From Sepioteuthis lessoniana (Eukaryota > Mollusca > Cephalopoda > Myopsida > Loliginidae), in NCBI GenBank assembly GCA_963585895.1, contig OY757907.1:105531430-105595429 (forward strand): 64,000 bases of DNA. Reading direction: 5' to 3'. Of this stretch, positions 54,676-64,000 are shown one piece after another; position 1 is the first letter of the stretch, and every line of letters starts with the position of its first letter. The notes below the pieces were generated by a model that did no database searches, was not told the DNA's origin, and saw only the letters and a list, made by a program, of their open reading frames with translations. Position numbers and translations under genes: made by a program.

Positions 54676-55290
54676 TAGGGTGTCTCAATATACATGGGAT
54701 CCATGTGACTGCTAATAAATTTACTAATAATAATGTTGTGTCCTTTTTTGTTTCAGATTGAAAATAGTATACTATAACATCTATTAATCCTGCATCACAA
54801 TCACTTTGACAAGAAAGGAAAAATATTTTGTGTTATTACTTATTTGGGGACAAAATCATTCCAAACTGTCTCAGAATAGATGCAACCCATTAATAGGATA
54901 ATGATTTATTACTGAGACAAGAAATTCAAAAAAAGATTGCATGTCCTGGAAGCTGATATAATAACAATTAAAAAAATATTGATTTTATGTCTCTAGCTCA
55001 GGGGGCTGGGAACTGCATGTGCCCCACTAGACAGTTCCGTGTAGCCCACAGGAGCCTCTGAAAAAAATAAAGAATTTACTCTTGCACTTGAATTGAGACT
55101 AAATTCTTTTGATGCCCGCCTTTGATAATTCATAACCCAGTGATGTGGCCCTCCCACCAAAAAGTTTGCCCATCCCTGTTCTAGTTCAAAGGATGAATTT
55201 TTTACAGGACATGTTCCAAATGACCACTATTATGCTTGTCTAAGTAATAAATCATTATCATACTAATAGGTTGCATTTTGAGACATCCTG
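54676..55290. mobile_element. MITE-like element with GGGTGTCTCA ends, interrupted
   Basis: Left end AGGGTGTCTCAATATACATG, right end reverse of GCATTTTGAGACATCCTGTA. An inner inverted segment, GCAACCCATTAATAGGATAA (about 54888) against its reverse near 55222-55275, shows arms of at least 45 bp. A hAT MITE sits inside at 54999-55178. Confidence 0.55.
54999..55178. mobile_element. hAT MITE, 180 bp
   Basis: Left CAGGGGGCTGGGAACTGC, right AAGTTTGCCCATCCCTG, with GTGGCCCTCCCACC-like text typical of hAT non-autonomous elements. Flanks CTCTAGCT (54991-54998) and TTCTAGTT (55179-55186) are a diverged 8-bp duplication. Confidence 0.7.
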
Positions 55291-55371
55291 TACTTGATTT
55301 GATGTTTGTAATTTGAAACGATTAAAAAAAGCACTTAAAAAAGAGGAATGGATATATTTACACATTGTCTA

Positions 55372-55665
55372 CCATGAGCAGGATGTGACACAAGGTCAAT
55401 ATTTTTTTTTAAAGTAGAGTACTGCTGGTTTTGAACTCATAGTTTACCTTCTCCTAGACTGGTTACCAAATTAAGGCTAAAGTGTCTGGTCTACCTACTA
55501 TTTACCCATAGCTTGTAGGAGGGTAGAGAAAGAGATGGATTCATGCCATTCCCAACAGCATTAGAGCAAAATGAAATGTAAACAAGACTGTCCAGAATTT
55601 GGATTCGAGTCACTGATTCTATTTCCTTTGATGATAATTATTATGCTACAAGGATAAATAAAAAT
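55372..55665 (-). mobile_element. Family D SINE
   Basis: AGCAGGATGTGACACAAGGT, CCTTCTCCTAGACTGGTTAC, GGATTCATGCCATTCCCAAC. Head on the minus strand TTGTAGCATAATAATTATCA, B-box-like TCGAATCCAAATTCTGG. Confidence 0.85.
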
Positions 55666-55845
55666 GTCTAATACGTAGAAGTGTATTACGAACTTTAAGT
55701 AGTTATTGTTCTAATAGTTTGACCATGTAGTAGATGCAAATTGTATGAGGATAAAAATTCTGAAAAGAAGAGTCTGTACGAGTTTGAAATTAATATTTCT
55801 CTTTTCCAAGATTTAAGTAAGGCTAACAATAACTATTATCAGCAA

Positions 55846-56330
55846 CGTCATCGTCATCATGTCGTGCTGCTAGCACAGATATCCCTGACCCTCTCTCGCC
55901 ACTTCTCCCTATTATTCATCGCCTCTGGCAGGTCTTCAGGGCTACATACCATATCCTCACATAGCTGCTGTATGTATGTTCGAGCTGGTCATCCCACTTT
56001 TGCTTGGCCATATGCAGGGGTCCATAGGAGAACATCACTTATGAGCTCGTCCTTGCTTCTCCAGTAGTGTCCTACATGTCTAGTTTGTCTAGCTTGGATA
56101 GTTTTCGTGATGGGAGGCAGGTGGCCATATAGTTGTTGCCTTGTGGGGTGTTGCCGCCAGGACTTGTTCAATATTGCTCACAACATTCTTGTGTAATTGC
56201 CGTCTAGCTTCTTCTCCAGCCGTTTAGTTAGCGTCCAAGTCGTGCATCCATATAGCAGTATCGACACAACCGCTGCCTGGAAGAAACTGCGTTTCATTTT
56301 ATCAGTCAGGTCTGATTTCGATTTGTCAAA
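55846..56330 (-). mobile_element. 5'-truncated RTE-type LINE, young copy
   Basis: The same C-terminal region as 58597-59050 of the long RTE copy, about 90% identical by eye. It keeps NKSWRQHPTRQQLYGHL and the WTPAYGQAKVG segment, and ends in CAT/ATG triplets near 55850. It is truncated at SDLTDKMKR-type text near 56325. Confidence 0.88.
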
Positions 56331-56514
56331 CTACATAGTGATTGACTAAATCTGTTCCTTGTGCAATGCTTGCACAAAGAAAAGATTAAATCAATCACTT
56401 TTTTACTAAATTTAGCACAAAGCCAGAAATATTGGGATGGAGTCACCAACGTCATAGTAAACAAGTTTGAACTCGAGTCAGACTATAATGTTTATTTTTT
56501 GGTATGATACTAAA

Positions 56515-56830
56515 CCGTTTGATGGTGAGGCTTCAGTCCAAGAGCTTTGGGGAATGTGGAGTACCCTTTCATTGTCATTACTCCCAGGTTCACTCGGATT
56601 CAGAGTAGTAGTGCCTGTTAGGGTCCCATCTAACGGTCAAATAGAACTATTTAACCATTAAACTGTGAGCAAACTCATGATTTATGTTAGCGTTAAATAG
56701 CAATACTTGAAATCCTTCAACTGTGAGCAAACAAATAATTAATATAAAGTAGAATTATTCATGTTAAGTAGGAATACTTGAAACTATTAACTGTGTGCAA
56801 ACAAATAAGCTCTGGCTAGCTTAAAATGTT
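56515..56830 (+). mobile_element. Family C2 SINE
   Basis: Head-side GATGGTGAGGCTTCAGTCCA, CTCCCAGGTTCACTCGGATT, CCCATCTAACGGTCAAATAG, then three ~56-bp-type units. The stem-loop tail is lost. Confidence 0.8.
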
Positions 56831-56879
56831 ATCTACCAAGTATTTGTTTACAAATCATATATATATATACACACACATA

Positions 56880-57965
56880 CAGTAGCGAGCATAAAGATCA
56901 GAACGATGTTAAGAAAAAGTCTAAATGTGAAATAACTTTTTATTTCAAAGCTTCATAGAACATTTTATCCAGGAAAAATAAGGACATTAAAGTAAATTAT
57001 ATAATTCCAAAATATAAAGCTCAATAAACTTATTTTGATAAAGTTATAAGAATAATCATAATATTTAACAAAAAAAGATGATCAAAAACATCAGAACAAT
57101 CAACAAAATCATACTATTAAAATGGATACATCATACCGAAATGAAAATAGCATTCATAATTCATAAGTATAGCAGCTTGACATCTTCTGCTACACAAACA
57201 AATTAATGTCTTTCATTCATCAACAGATATTTTCTCCCATTCTCCTTTCAAATTAGTCCATAGTTCTTTGACCTTTCTTGGATTCTTTTCCTTAGGTCTT
57301 TAGTTTAGTAACTTCTAAACATTCTCAATAGGATTCATATCTGGGCTTTGAGCAGGCCACTCTATAACAGTAACACCCTCCTAAGGAAGAAATGTTTTAA
57401 TAGATTTCACTGTGTGACATGGAGCGTTATCTTGCATAAGTACAGTTGGTTGATTAATTGCAGTTCTCAAATTAGATACATGTTACTTCAAAATATCTTT
57501 ATACAAAGCTGTGTTAATTTTACTATGTAGTCTCACAAGAGGTCCTGTACCAGCAGCGGAAATCATGTCAAACACCATCACACTTGCTCCTCCAATTTTA
57601 ACGCTGCTTTTAGTGCACTGAGATGAATACCTTGATATTTTCATGTCAAGGTTAGCATTAGCTCTTTTAGAGATAGCAGTTGCTGTTGCAAATCGATCCT
57701 TTTTTGATTAATTACCAATCCATCTGTCTTCCCTAACAGTAGTTTTCCAAGGCCTATCAGGCGGTTTCTTGGCTTCACATGACCTAGTTTCCTCAAGTTT
57801 TCTTAAAATACTATAAATAACACTTTTAGATTTCCCCACAGTCTTTGATATATCCCCAATCAAGAGTTTATCTTCCTTACTTAACTTGACTATCAGTTTT
57901 CTAAGTTCCAATGATGTCACAGATTTTGTCACCATGTTTTCAATGCAACCTTTGTAACATATCTA
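56880..57965 (-). mobile_element. Tc1-like transposon, internally deleted
   Basis: The left end CAGTAGCGAGCATAAAGATC follows TA at 56878-56879. The matching inverted repeat expected beyond 57965 was not found, and the sequence changes there to a repeat shared with 29085-29145. The interior is a Tc1 transposase remnant. Confidence 0.75.
57200..57935 (-). pseudogene. Tc1-family transposase remnant
   Basis: Starts at 57935 (MVTKSVTSLELRKLIVKL) with a paired-type helix-turn-helix (GDISKTVGKSKSVIYSILRK), then RPWKTTVREDRW, stop, and DRFATATAISKR in another phase. It then jumps to the catalytic half: MVFDMISAAGTGPLVRLH, MQDNAPCHTVKS (second D) and WPAQSPDMNPIENV (DD34E third residue region). About 80 residues, including the first-aspartate region, are missing between NLDMKISR and SSQCTKSS-like text, plus several stops. 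It is an inactive DD34E element. Confidence 0.85.
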
Positions 57966-58107
57966 TCCTATTCTTTCATCATTCATAACCACTATGCAAT
58001 ATCACTACAGATTTTATAAACTTTAGCTTATACTGAACAAAAATAGATAAATAGAACAAATCAATAAATGGGGAGTGAAAGAAAGATTAAACAAATATGA
58101 ATTTAGA
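57966..58107. other. Unclassified repeat border
   Basis: 58013-58072 matches the reverse complement of 29085-29145. Confidence 0.5.
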
Positions 58108-58482
58108 AAAAGATTAATTTTAATAGCATGTCAATTTATCCAGGGTAATTTTAAGCCAGGAGATTAGGGAATTGCATTCATTCTACATTTATAGTTATAT
58201 TTTTTGTGTAGTTGTTTCTTAAGTTTTTCCCACATAGTCCAATCAAATATGAATAATTTTGGAATAGATCTATTTGACCCATAGATTGAATGTCAATAGA
58301 TATGACCATTACTTGGAGAGTAATGGTAAGGAAAGGGTACTCAACACTCCCCACCGTTACAGAACTGGAACCTCACCATCAGATATAGTTTAGTATCATA
58401 TCCAAGACATCCTTTTTTGGGAGAGGGTCTTACTCCTCTGCAGGGGGATAGTCAATATATTCTAAGGCCCACCGACAAGCTA
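58108..58482 (-). mobile_element. Family C1 SINE
   Basis: Tail TTTTAATAGCATGTCAATTT to head CATATTCTAAGGCCCACC and GACAAGC. Confidence 0.85.
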
Positions 58483-58596
58483 ATTAAGAAAAAGAGTTTA
58501 ATTTGAAGTTCTATATTATTGAATGATTACACTCTTTGAACAAGATCAGTTAAAATTAACATCTTGACTTAAGAGATTTTATAAACATCATCATCA

Positions 58597-59225
58597 TCAT
58601 ATTGCGCTGGTAGCACGGATATCCCTGACCCTCTCTCGCCACTCCTCCCTATCGTTCATCGCCCTAGGTAGGTCTTCAGGACAACATCCCGTATCCTCAC
58701 ATAGCTGCTGAATGTATGTTCGTGCTGGTCGCCCTGCTTTTGCACGGCCATGTGTGGGGGTCCATAAGAGTACATCTCTTATGAGTTCATCCCTGCTTCT
58801 CCAGCAGTGTCCTGCATGTCTGGTTCGTCTAACTTGAATAGTTTTCGTGATAGGGGGCAGGTGGCCGTACAGTTGGTGTCTTGTGGGGTGTTGCCGCCAG
58901 GACTTGTTTAAGATTGCATGCAGCATTTTTGTGTAATTGCCGTCTAGCTTCTTCTCCAGCCGTTTTGTTAGCGTCCATGTAGTGCAGCCATATAGCAGTA
59001 TCGATGTGACCGCTGCCTGGAAGAAACTGTGTTTCATTTTATCGGTTAGGTCTGATTTCCATATAATCGATAGCCTATTGATAGCTGTCCATGCTTTCGC
59101 TAACCTCGTTTTGATATCCTTTTCAGTTGATTCGACGCTGCTTCCTAGGTAAGTGAATTTGTCTACTAGTTTAAGAGGGGTTCCTTCTAGAGTGGAGATG
59201 TCCCCCGTTTGATTATAGCACATAT
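58597..59225 (-). pseudogene. RTE C-terminal segment
   Basis: 208 codons starting MCYNQTGDISTLEGTPLK. It is the thumb and C-terminal region after the reverse transcriptase (VDKFTYLGSSVEST, LLYGCTTWTLTKRLEKKL, HAILNKSWRQHP). It ends RDIRATSAI with TGA at 58597, which is the first unit of the TGA tail. In the intact element this would be continuous with the preceding segment. Confidence 0.9.
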
Positions 59226-59242
59226 ATTCCGTTTTGTGTGCA

Positions 59243-60640
59243 TTAACAGAGGCCTATGCTTGCTGCTGCTCGTTCCAAACTATGCAGTAGTGTTTCGGCT
59301 TGGTCAGGTGTATTTGCCAGTATCGCTATGTCATCGGCGTAGTCAGCATCGGTAATTGTTGTTGTGGGATATCTTTTGCTTCTTTTCTTCGTCAGTTCAA
59401 AGCCATTCTCTCTGATTTTGTCAATCGATGTTCTAAGTACGTAGTCTAGACAAATGATAAAGAGGTACGGAGCCAGCGTGTCCCCTTGTAGTACTCCTGC
59501 TACAATGTCGAAGTATTCTGTGTCTCCATCTGGTGATCGTACTTTTACTTTAGTGTTTCTATAGAGAATCGTTATTGCTGTTACGGTTTCTTTAGGTATG
59601 CCGTACGCTAGTAGGATTTGTTCCATCTTTCCTCTGTGAATGGAATCGAAAGCCTTGGTAAAGTCAACAAATATCAATGTCGCTTGTAGGTTTTTTGCCT
59701 GTACACCTTCAAGGATTCTACGGATGGTTAATATTTGTGAGGTCGTGGATCTATTTCTTCGGAAGCCATTTTGGTTTTTTCTAAGTATGTTGTCGATTTT
59801 GGGTTCTATGTGGTTTCGTAGTAGGGCATTGTATATTTTGGCTGCTATGGATGTAAGTGTTATGCCTCGGTAGTTTTTGGCTAATCCGAGGTCCCCCTTT
59901 TTAGGGAAGGGGAGTATGCATCCCTTCATCCATCTATCTATCGGATTTTGATTGTATACTGCGTTGCAGTGGCGGAGCAGTATGTCGTCGAATTGTCTGG
60001 TCTTCCATACTTCCGGGGGAATTTCGTCCAGCCCTGCAGCTTTCCTATTTTTAATTTTTCTGAGAACCGAGTCGAGTTCTTCTTGTGTGAACGGTCCTAG
60101 TTTAATGTCTAATTGTTTGCTCATTATTCTGGTGATTGGTTCATGTGTTATTTCCGGTGGGTTTCCGAGTAAGTTTTCGAAGTGTTGTTTCCACAGTTTT
60201 ATTCTTTCTTGTTGGTTTGCTGCTTTCAGTTTTGCTTTGGCTGTGTTCTTTCTTCTACTCACTTCATTTATTGTTTGCCAGGCTATCCTAGATTGTCTAT
60301 CTTCCACCGAGTCTCTAATCTTATCTATCTGATTTTGAATGAATTCTGTCTGTTCCTTTATATATATGCCTGCTAATTGATGTGCTGTTTTTAGTTTTAA
60401 GGCATTTGTGTTTGTTGGGTTTTTTCGATAGTTTTTGGAGGCTGTTTTCACTAGTGCACGTTTTTCTCTCACCGCTAAAGTTTCCCATGGGACTCTATAT
60501 TTAGTTTTGAGTTTTGTTGGAATACATTTCGCTGCTGCCTCGAGGTGTGCATTGGCGAAATTTTCATATTCATCGTTTGGTGTACTTTTTTCCTTGTTTT
60601 CTTGTAGTGTTTCAAATCTGTTTCTTAATTCAATACGTAT
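59243..60640 (-). pseudogene. RTE reverse transcriptase domain segment
   Basis: Open in one frame from the first frameshift (about 60630) to TAA at 59243; the first internal ATG is at 60472. Motifs in order: FPKKGDLGLAKNYRGITLTS, NGFRRNRSTTSQ, FVDFTKAFDSIHR (motif A), LQGDTLAPYLFIICLDY (motif B) and DADYADDIAIL (motif C, the catalytic YADD). All catalytic aspartates are present. The segment stops after SIGLC, where a 2-base loss shifts the frame into the last segment. The enzyme copies its own RNA at the nicked target; SINEs can borrow it. Confidence 0.9.
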
Positions 60641-61620
60641 TTATCTCTTATATCTCTGTTGTTCAATAGGGCCCAGTCATAGTGTTTGGTGGTCGCTGTT
60701 TGTTTGGCGTTTTTTCGTAGGCTTAACCATATTTTCGCCGTGACTATTCGGTGATCGGTGGACACACCCTCAAAAGAGGAGTATGCCTCGCAATTCATTG
60801 CATTATTTTTCCATTTCTTGTTTATAAGGACGTAGTTTATCTGAGCTTTAGTATTGTTTGCATACGTGTATGTCCATAGTTTGCCCTCCCTTTTTTGGTA
60901 GTTTTTATTGAGGCATGCTAATCTATTTTCTATCATGAAATCTGTTAGATGTTGCCCATTCCTATTTGACGTGTTGTGGAGGCTGTATTTGTTGTTTCCG
61001 TTTTTCCCGATTGGGGCATTCATGTCTCCGCCAATGACTAACATGTTGTGTTTCGGGATGCTACACACTAATGAGGATAGCTCATCGTAGAAGGTGGCTA
61101 GTTCAGTTTCTTCACTAACATTGGTAGGGCTGTAGCAGGAGATGATTGTTGCTCTGGGGTTGCCATTAAAAGTAGCTGCCATCATTCGAGGTTGTATTTT
61201 CTCAATGCTATTTAGCGTTTTTAATGCTCTAGGTCCTATAAGTAATCCTACCCCTCCTACTGCGGCGTTGACAGAGTTTTTCCACGCGGATACAGTGACG
61301 AGCGACCATCCATTGCCAGTTTCGTGATATTTGATATCTTCGGTGTGTGTGTATCTGTGTTCTTGTATGCATATTATGTCAATCTTATGTTCTTCGGCCG
61401 ATGCGATTAGCTCTGGTAGTTGTCCTATTCTATTTAAGCTTCTTATGTTAAATGTGGCTATTTGTAGTGTTTGCTTGCATTTTAGTAGTTTTGATTGTTT
61501 GAGCTCTGTAGCTGATTTTTCGAACACTGAGGCCAGGGCTCCAACCTCAGCAGGACGCGCCCCTTTTTTACCCGCGCGAAGAGCGATGCAGTTTGTGTAT
61601 GTGGTTTGAGTGTGGGTCAT
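60625..61620 (-). pseudogene. RTE endonuclease domain segment
   Basis: 331 codons from ATG 61620. The AP endonuclease starts around residue 52 (ATFNIRSLNR). The catalytic glutamate lies in DIICIQEHRYTH (about residue 82-90), the GDMN motif in VIGGDMNAPIGKNG (about 198), and the C-terminal S-D-H motif as STDHRIVTAKIW (about 290). This domain nicks target DNA to prime reverse transcription. It ends after DKYVLN at 60625 because of a 1-base loss; the next frame continues with the linker to the reverse transcriptase. Such endonuclease halves are often annotated as craniofacial development protein 2-like in animal genomes. Confidence 0.9.
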
Positions 61621-62290
61621 GGTTATCTTTCGATGGCTGTTTTATTCTCTTCTATGGAAGCCACTCTTATAGAGGAGCAGCAGTAGTTCCCTGATCGAAC
61701 TAACGATCCTGAGCGTAAAGTCGTCAAACTCACGTCCAGGACCTGTTTAGGTATTGAGTTTGGTCGTCCATGGGTTTATTCAAATACCTTTACGTACATC
61801 ATGCTGCTTCCCATGTGTACGTAAAAAAAAAGGGGGGGTAATTTTGATTTAAGTTTTCTTAAGTTTTAACTTACTTAAAGTCCAAGATCAAGGTACTTTC
61901 GTCAGACTTTTACTGGTACTGAGTTTTTTTTTCTCTTCTTTGGCGGTATTGGGACATTTTCCCAGGCTTTTTAGTTTTTTCTTTTATACTACCGTTGGGA
62001 ACCGAGGAGGCTTCAGGGATTATAGAGCTTTTACAAATGACTTTTTTTTGGGTGGTAGCATTGGGTGTTTTAGGCTTTTACTTTTTCTTCTAAACTACTG
62101 TTAGGGCTTTCTTTAAGAATTTTGAAATTATATTATAGAAGAGATTCAAAAACATTTTGCCGTGTTCGCTGACAATTGGACAGAGTCTTATAATCAATTT
62201 GGGTTTATAGTAGAGTAAGCGTGTCTTTACATTTAAAACGCATAGTTTAAGCATTATTTTACAAACAAAAATACAGCATAACATTTTGTA
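61621..62290 (-). other. RTE leader and flanking T-rich DNA
   Basis: 61621-61850 is GC-balanced non-coding LINE leader. 61850-62100 holds two related segments (TTTTACTGGTACTGAG/ACTACCGTTGGG and TTTACTTTTTC/AACTACTGTTAGGG). The true 5' end of the LINE is somewhere in this interval. Confidence 0.45.
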
Positions 62291-62292
62291 AA

Positions 62293-62461
62293 ATTCAGCA
62301 TTTTAAATTAATAGGACTTAAAGACATACTGACCTATATTTCTCTGTTAGCACGTGAGTTCAAATCCTTCCTCTCCTGAACTCACGTGCCAACAGAGAAA
62401 AAAATGTATCAATATTGGTCAGTACGTCTTTAAGTCCTATTAATTTAAAATGCTGAATTAT
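62293..62461. repeat. Long palindromic foldback, ~165 bp
   Basis: Left arm ATTCAGCATTTTAAATTAAT...GCACGTGAGTTCA (62293-62371), right arm the inverse (TGAACTCACGTGCC...ATTAATTTAAAATGCTGAAT, 62379-62461). The arms match closely apart from about 12 extra bases on the right. The loop is about 10 bases. The tip of each arm holds GTGAGTTCA, a tRNA T-arm-like sequence. Confidence 0.88.
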
Positions 62462-62777
62462 AAGTATAAGCCTAAAAAACCTAATGCTACCACAAGCCCC
62501 CTCCCCAAAAAAAGAGAAAGGAAAAAGAAAAAAAAAAAATGATGAAATTAATATCCCCCCCCTGACTAGAACAGTAGACCGTCTCCAAAACTACCTAAAA
62601 AAATTTTATAAATATAATCATATGAAATTCTATCTAAGCTCAATCTTGCATCAGATGATTAAAGCAGCAGTTCTAAGAGAAGAATCTTAAAGCATAATTA
62701 AACATATTTAGTTCACAAAATTCATGCCACAAGTTACTGTAAGTTAGTAATGTTTATACAACAACTTAGCAAAGATA
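62462..62777. other. Spacer
   Basis: A-rich and C-rich low-complexity runs near 62500-62565; no gene supported. Confidence 0.4.
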
Positions 62778-63590
62778 GCCCAGTCAGCTTGGGCTGCAGA
62801 ATATACTGACTACATCTCTGCAGAGGGGTAAGACACTCCCAACGAGTGTCCTAGATATGATACTAAACAATCTGATGGTGAGGCTTCAGTAATGCTAGAG
62901 CTTTGGGAAATGCAGAGTACTCCTTTATTGCCATTGCTTTCAGGTCTACTCTGCCCTGGAGTGGTAGCACCTAATAGGGTCCTATCTATGGGTTAAATAG
63001 AACTAAACTGTGTAATTATGCTAAACTGAATTGTTTGAAATTAACTGATTTTGCATTTAACTGTGACAAAACAAAAAAAAAAACTGTAAACAGAATTGTT
63101 TAAAATAGAACTGTTTGATCATTTAACTCTGTGTAAACATATCACTGATGTTTAATTGAATTGTTAGTGATACATAGCAATACTTGGAGCCATTTAACTT
63201 TTTTGACCAGCTAAATAGAACTGTTTGATCGTTTAACTGTGTGTAAACAAAAAACACATGTACTTAATCTAAACTGAATTGTTTTAAATAGAACTGTTTT
63301 TACATTTAACTATAAACAAAAAACTGTATTTAAATGAATGACTAACTGTGTGTAAACAAAAAACTGTACTTATGCAAAACTGAATTGTTTGAAATAAGGT
63401 AAAACCATTTAATAGTGTGCAAAAAAAAAAAAAAAAAAAAAAAAAAGGAAAAAAGAGCTCAGCCTTGTTTAAAGATGTTATCTTGAAAATGTCTTTAGAA
63501 ATCATATATTTAATATGTGTATATATGTGGAGTTGGCATTAAATGACCTACAATGGTTGATATGCCATAAAACCGAACCCAACCAAACTT
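62778..63590 (+). mobile_element. Family C2 SINE, full length with long array
   Basis: Head CCAGTCAGCTTGGGCTGCAG, body to CCTATCTATGGGTTAAATAG, then about eight ~56-bp-type units, a 26-base poly-A run (63421-63446) and the stem-loop tail GGCATTAAATGACC...GGTTGATATGCC (63535-63566), ending CCATAAAACCGAACC. Confidence 0.88.
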
Positions 63591-64000
63591 TACTAAAATA
63601 CTAAAAATATAATTGTCAGAGTTAACTAACATCAAGAAGAGAAGATATTGTTTGTGTAACTAACATTAAAGCTAGAAGTAAAATGATTGTCATTTCTTTA
63701 CAAAGTTGGTAAATTAAGAAGGATGACATTTTCTTTGGTGTAGTTCAGCTTTGCTGTTCAAATATTAAAGATAAAATAATCGAACGAGGCATGTAAGCAG
63801 TATTTGCAAATAGACACAGAGTGAATCTTTGAGTCCTTTGTTCTAGCTAATTGCACATGACACAGTTATGACTTGAAATCTATGTCTAAAGAAAATGATC
63901 TTCTGACATAATGAAAATATACTGCAGGTGACTTTATGAACAGGAGGGAAGGCGTGATGTTACACATGAGCTGTGATTAACTGGTGCAAAGAAGGAAAGG
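63591..64000. other. AT-rich spacer
   Basis: Nothing recognised to the window end. Confidence 0.4.

Larger units (their letters stand above)
58586..61850 (-). mobile_element. RTE-type LINE, nearly full length
   Basis: Encodes an apurinic-type endonuclease followed by reverse transcriptase in one reading order, broken by two frameshifts. Its 3' end is the stop codon itself running into TGA repeats (58586-58599), as is common in the RTE clade, with essentially no 3' UTR. There is no separate ORF1. The 5' limit is uncertain: non-coding leader extends at least to about 61850. It is the youngest LINE copy here and the likely source type of the fragments at 55846 and 3181. Confidence 0.88.

Overview
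The window is AT-rich animal DNA made almost entirely of transposable elements, SINEs, minisatellites and microsatellites. It looks like the intron and intergenic sequence of a large, gene-poor genome. The mix of tRNA-derived SINEs, SETMAR-like mariners, a Tc1 element, an RTE-type LINE, hAT elements and scattered AAGGGAGATAAY motifs suggests a mollusc, perhaps a cephalopod. This is an inference from repeat content; no complete host gene was found to confirm it.

Host-gene evidence is thin. Two minus-strand exons, 33652-33755 and 20752-20867, have good splice sites and matching phases. Together they would give the last ~72 residues of an unidentified protein across a ~12.8 kb intron. A phase-compatible alternative last exon may lie at 29521-29621, and a weaker terminal-exon candidate at 38557-38629. 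Two minus-strand Pol II promoter-like regions stand out from the AT-rich background: TATA plus initiator upstream of a 64-codon ORF (10914-11235), and a TATA box with heat-shock elements upstream of a short exon with a GTAAGT donor (14140-14622). Either could belong to an LTR element rather than a gene.

Layout. 1-7 kb: SINE-in-SINE nest, two copies of one internally deleted mariner (1.5 and 5.9 kb, opposite strands), a dead RTE fragment with a 68-bp triplication. 7.8-20 kb: many SINEs, the two promoter-like regions, a MITE, and a head-to-head SINE pair inside one target-site duplication (18.0 kb). 20-31 kb: last host exon, decayed mariners, MITEs, microsatellites. 31-35 kb: a GC-rich repetitive block, the penultimate host exon, and a 32-bp minisatellite interrupted by a second head-to-head SINE pair. 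35-43 kb: a transposon with perfect inverted repeats, then a three-level nest (hAT containing a SINE containing a 1,002-bp solo LTR). 43-56 kb: SINEs, a SINE cluster with tandem 206-bp units (51.1-51.9 kb), a MITE with a second MITE inside. 56-64 kb: a deleted Tc1 element, a nearly complete RTE LINE (58.6-61.6 kb, two frameshifts), a foldback and another SINE.

I use working names for the SINE families. A: tRNA-derived, tail ending in TTTAC-type repeats. B: tRNA-derived, tail ending in ATGCCATTAA. C1 and C2: share a head; C2 has variable ~56-bp internal repeats. D: tRNA-derived. Families B, C1 and C2 share a 3' stem-loop, suggesting that one LINE reverse transcriptase mobilised all three.
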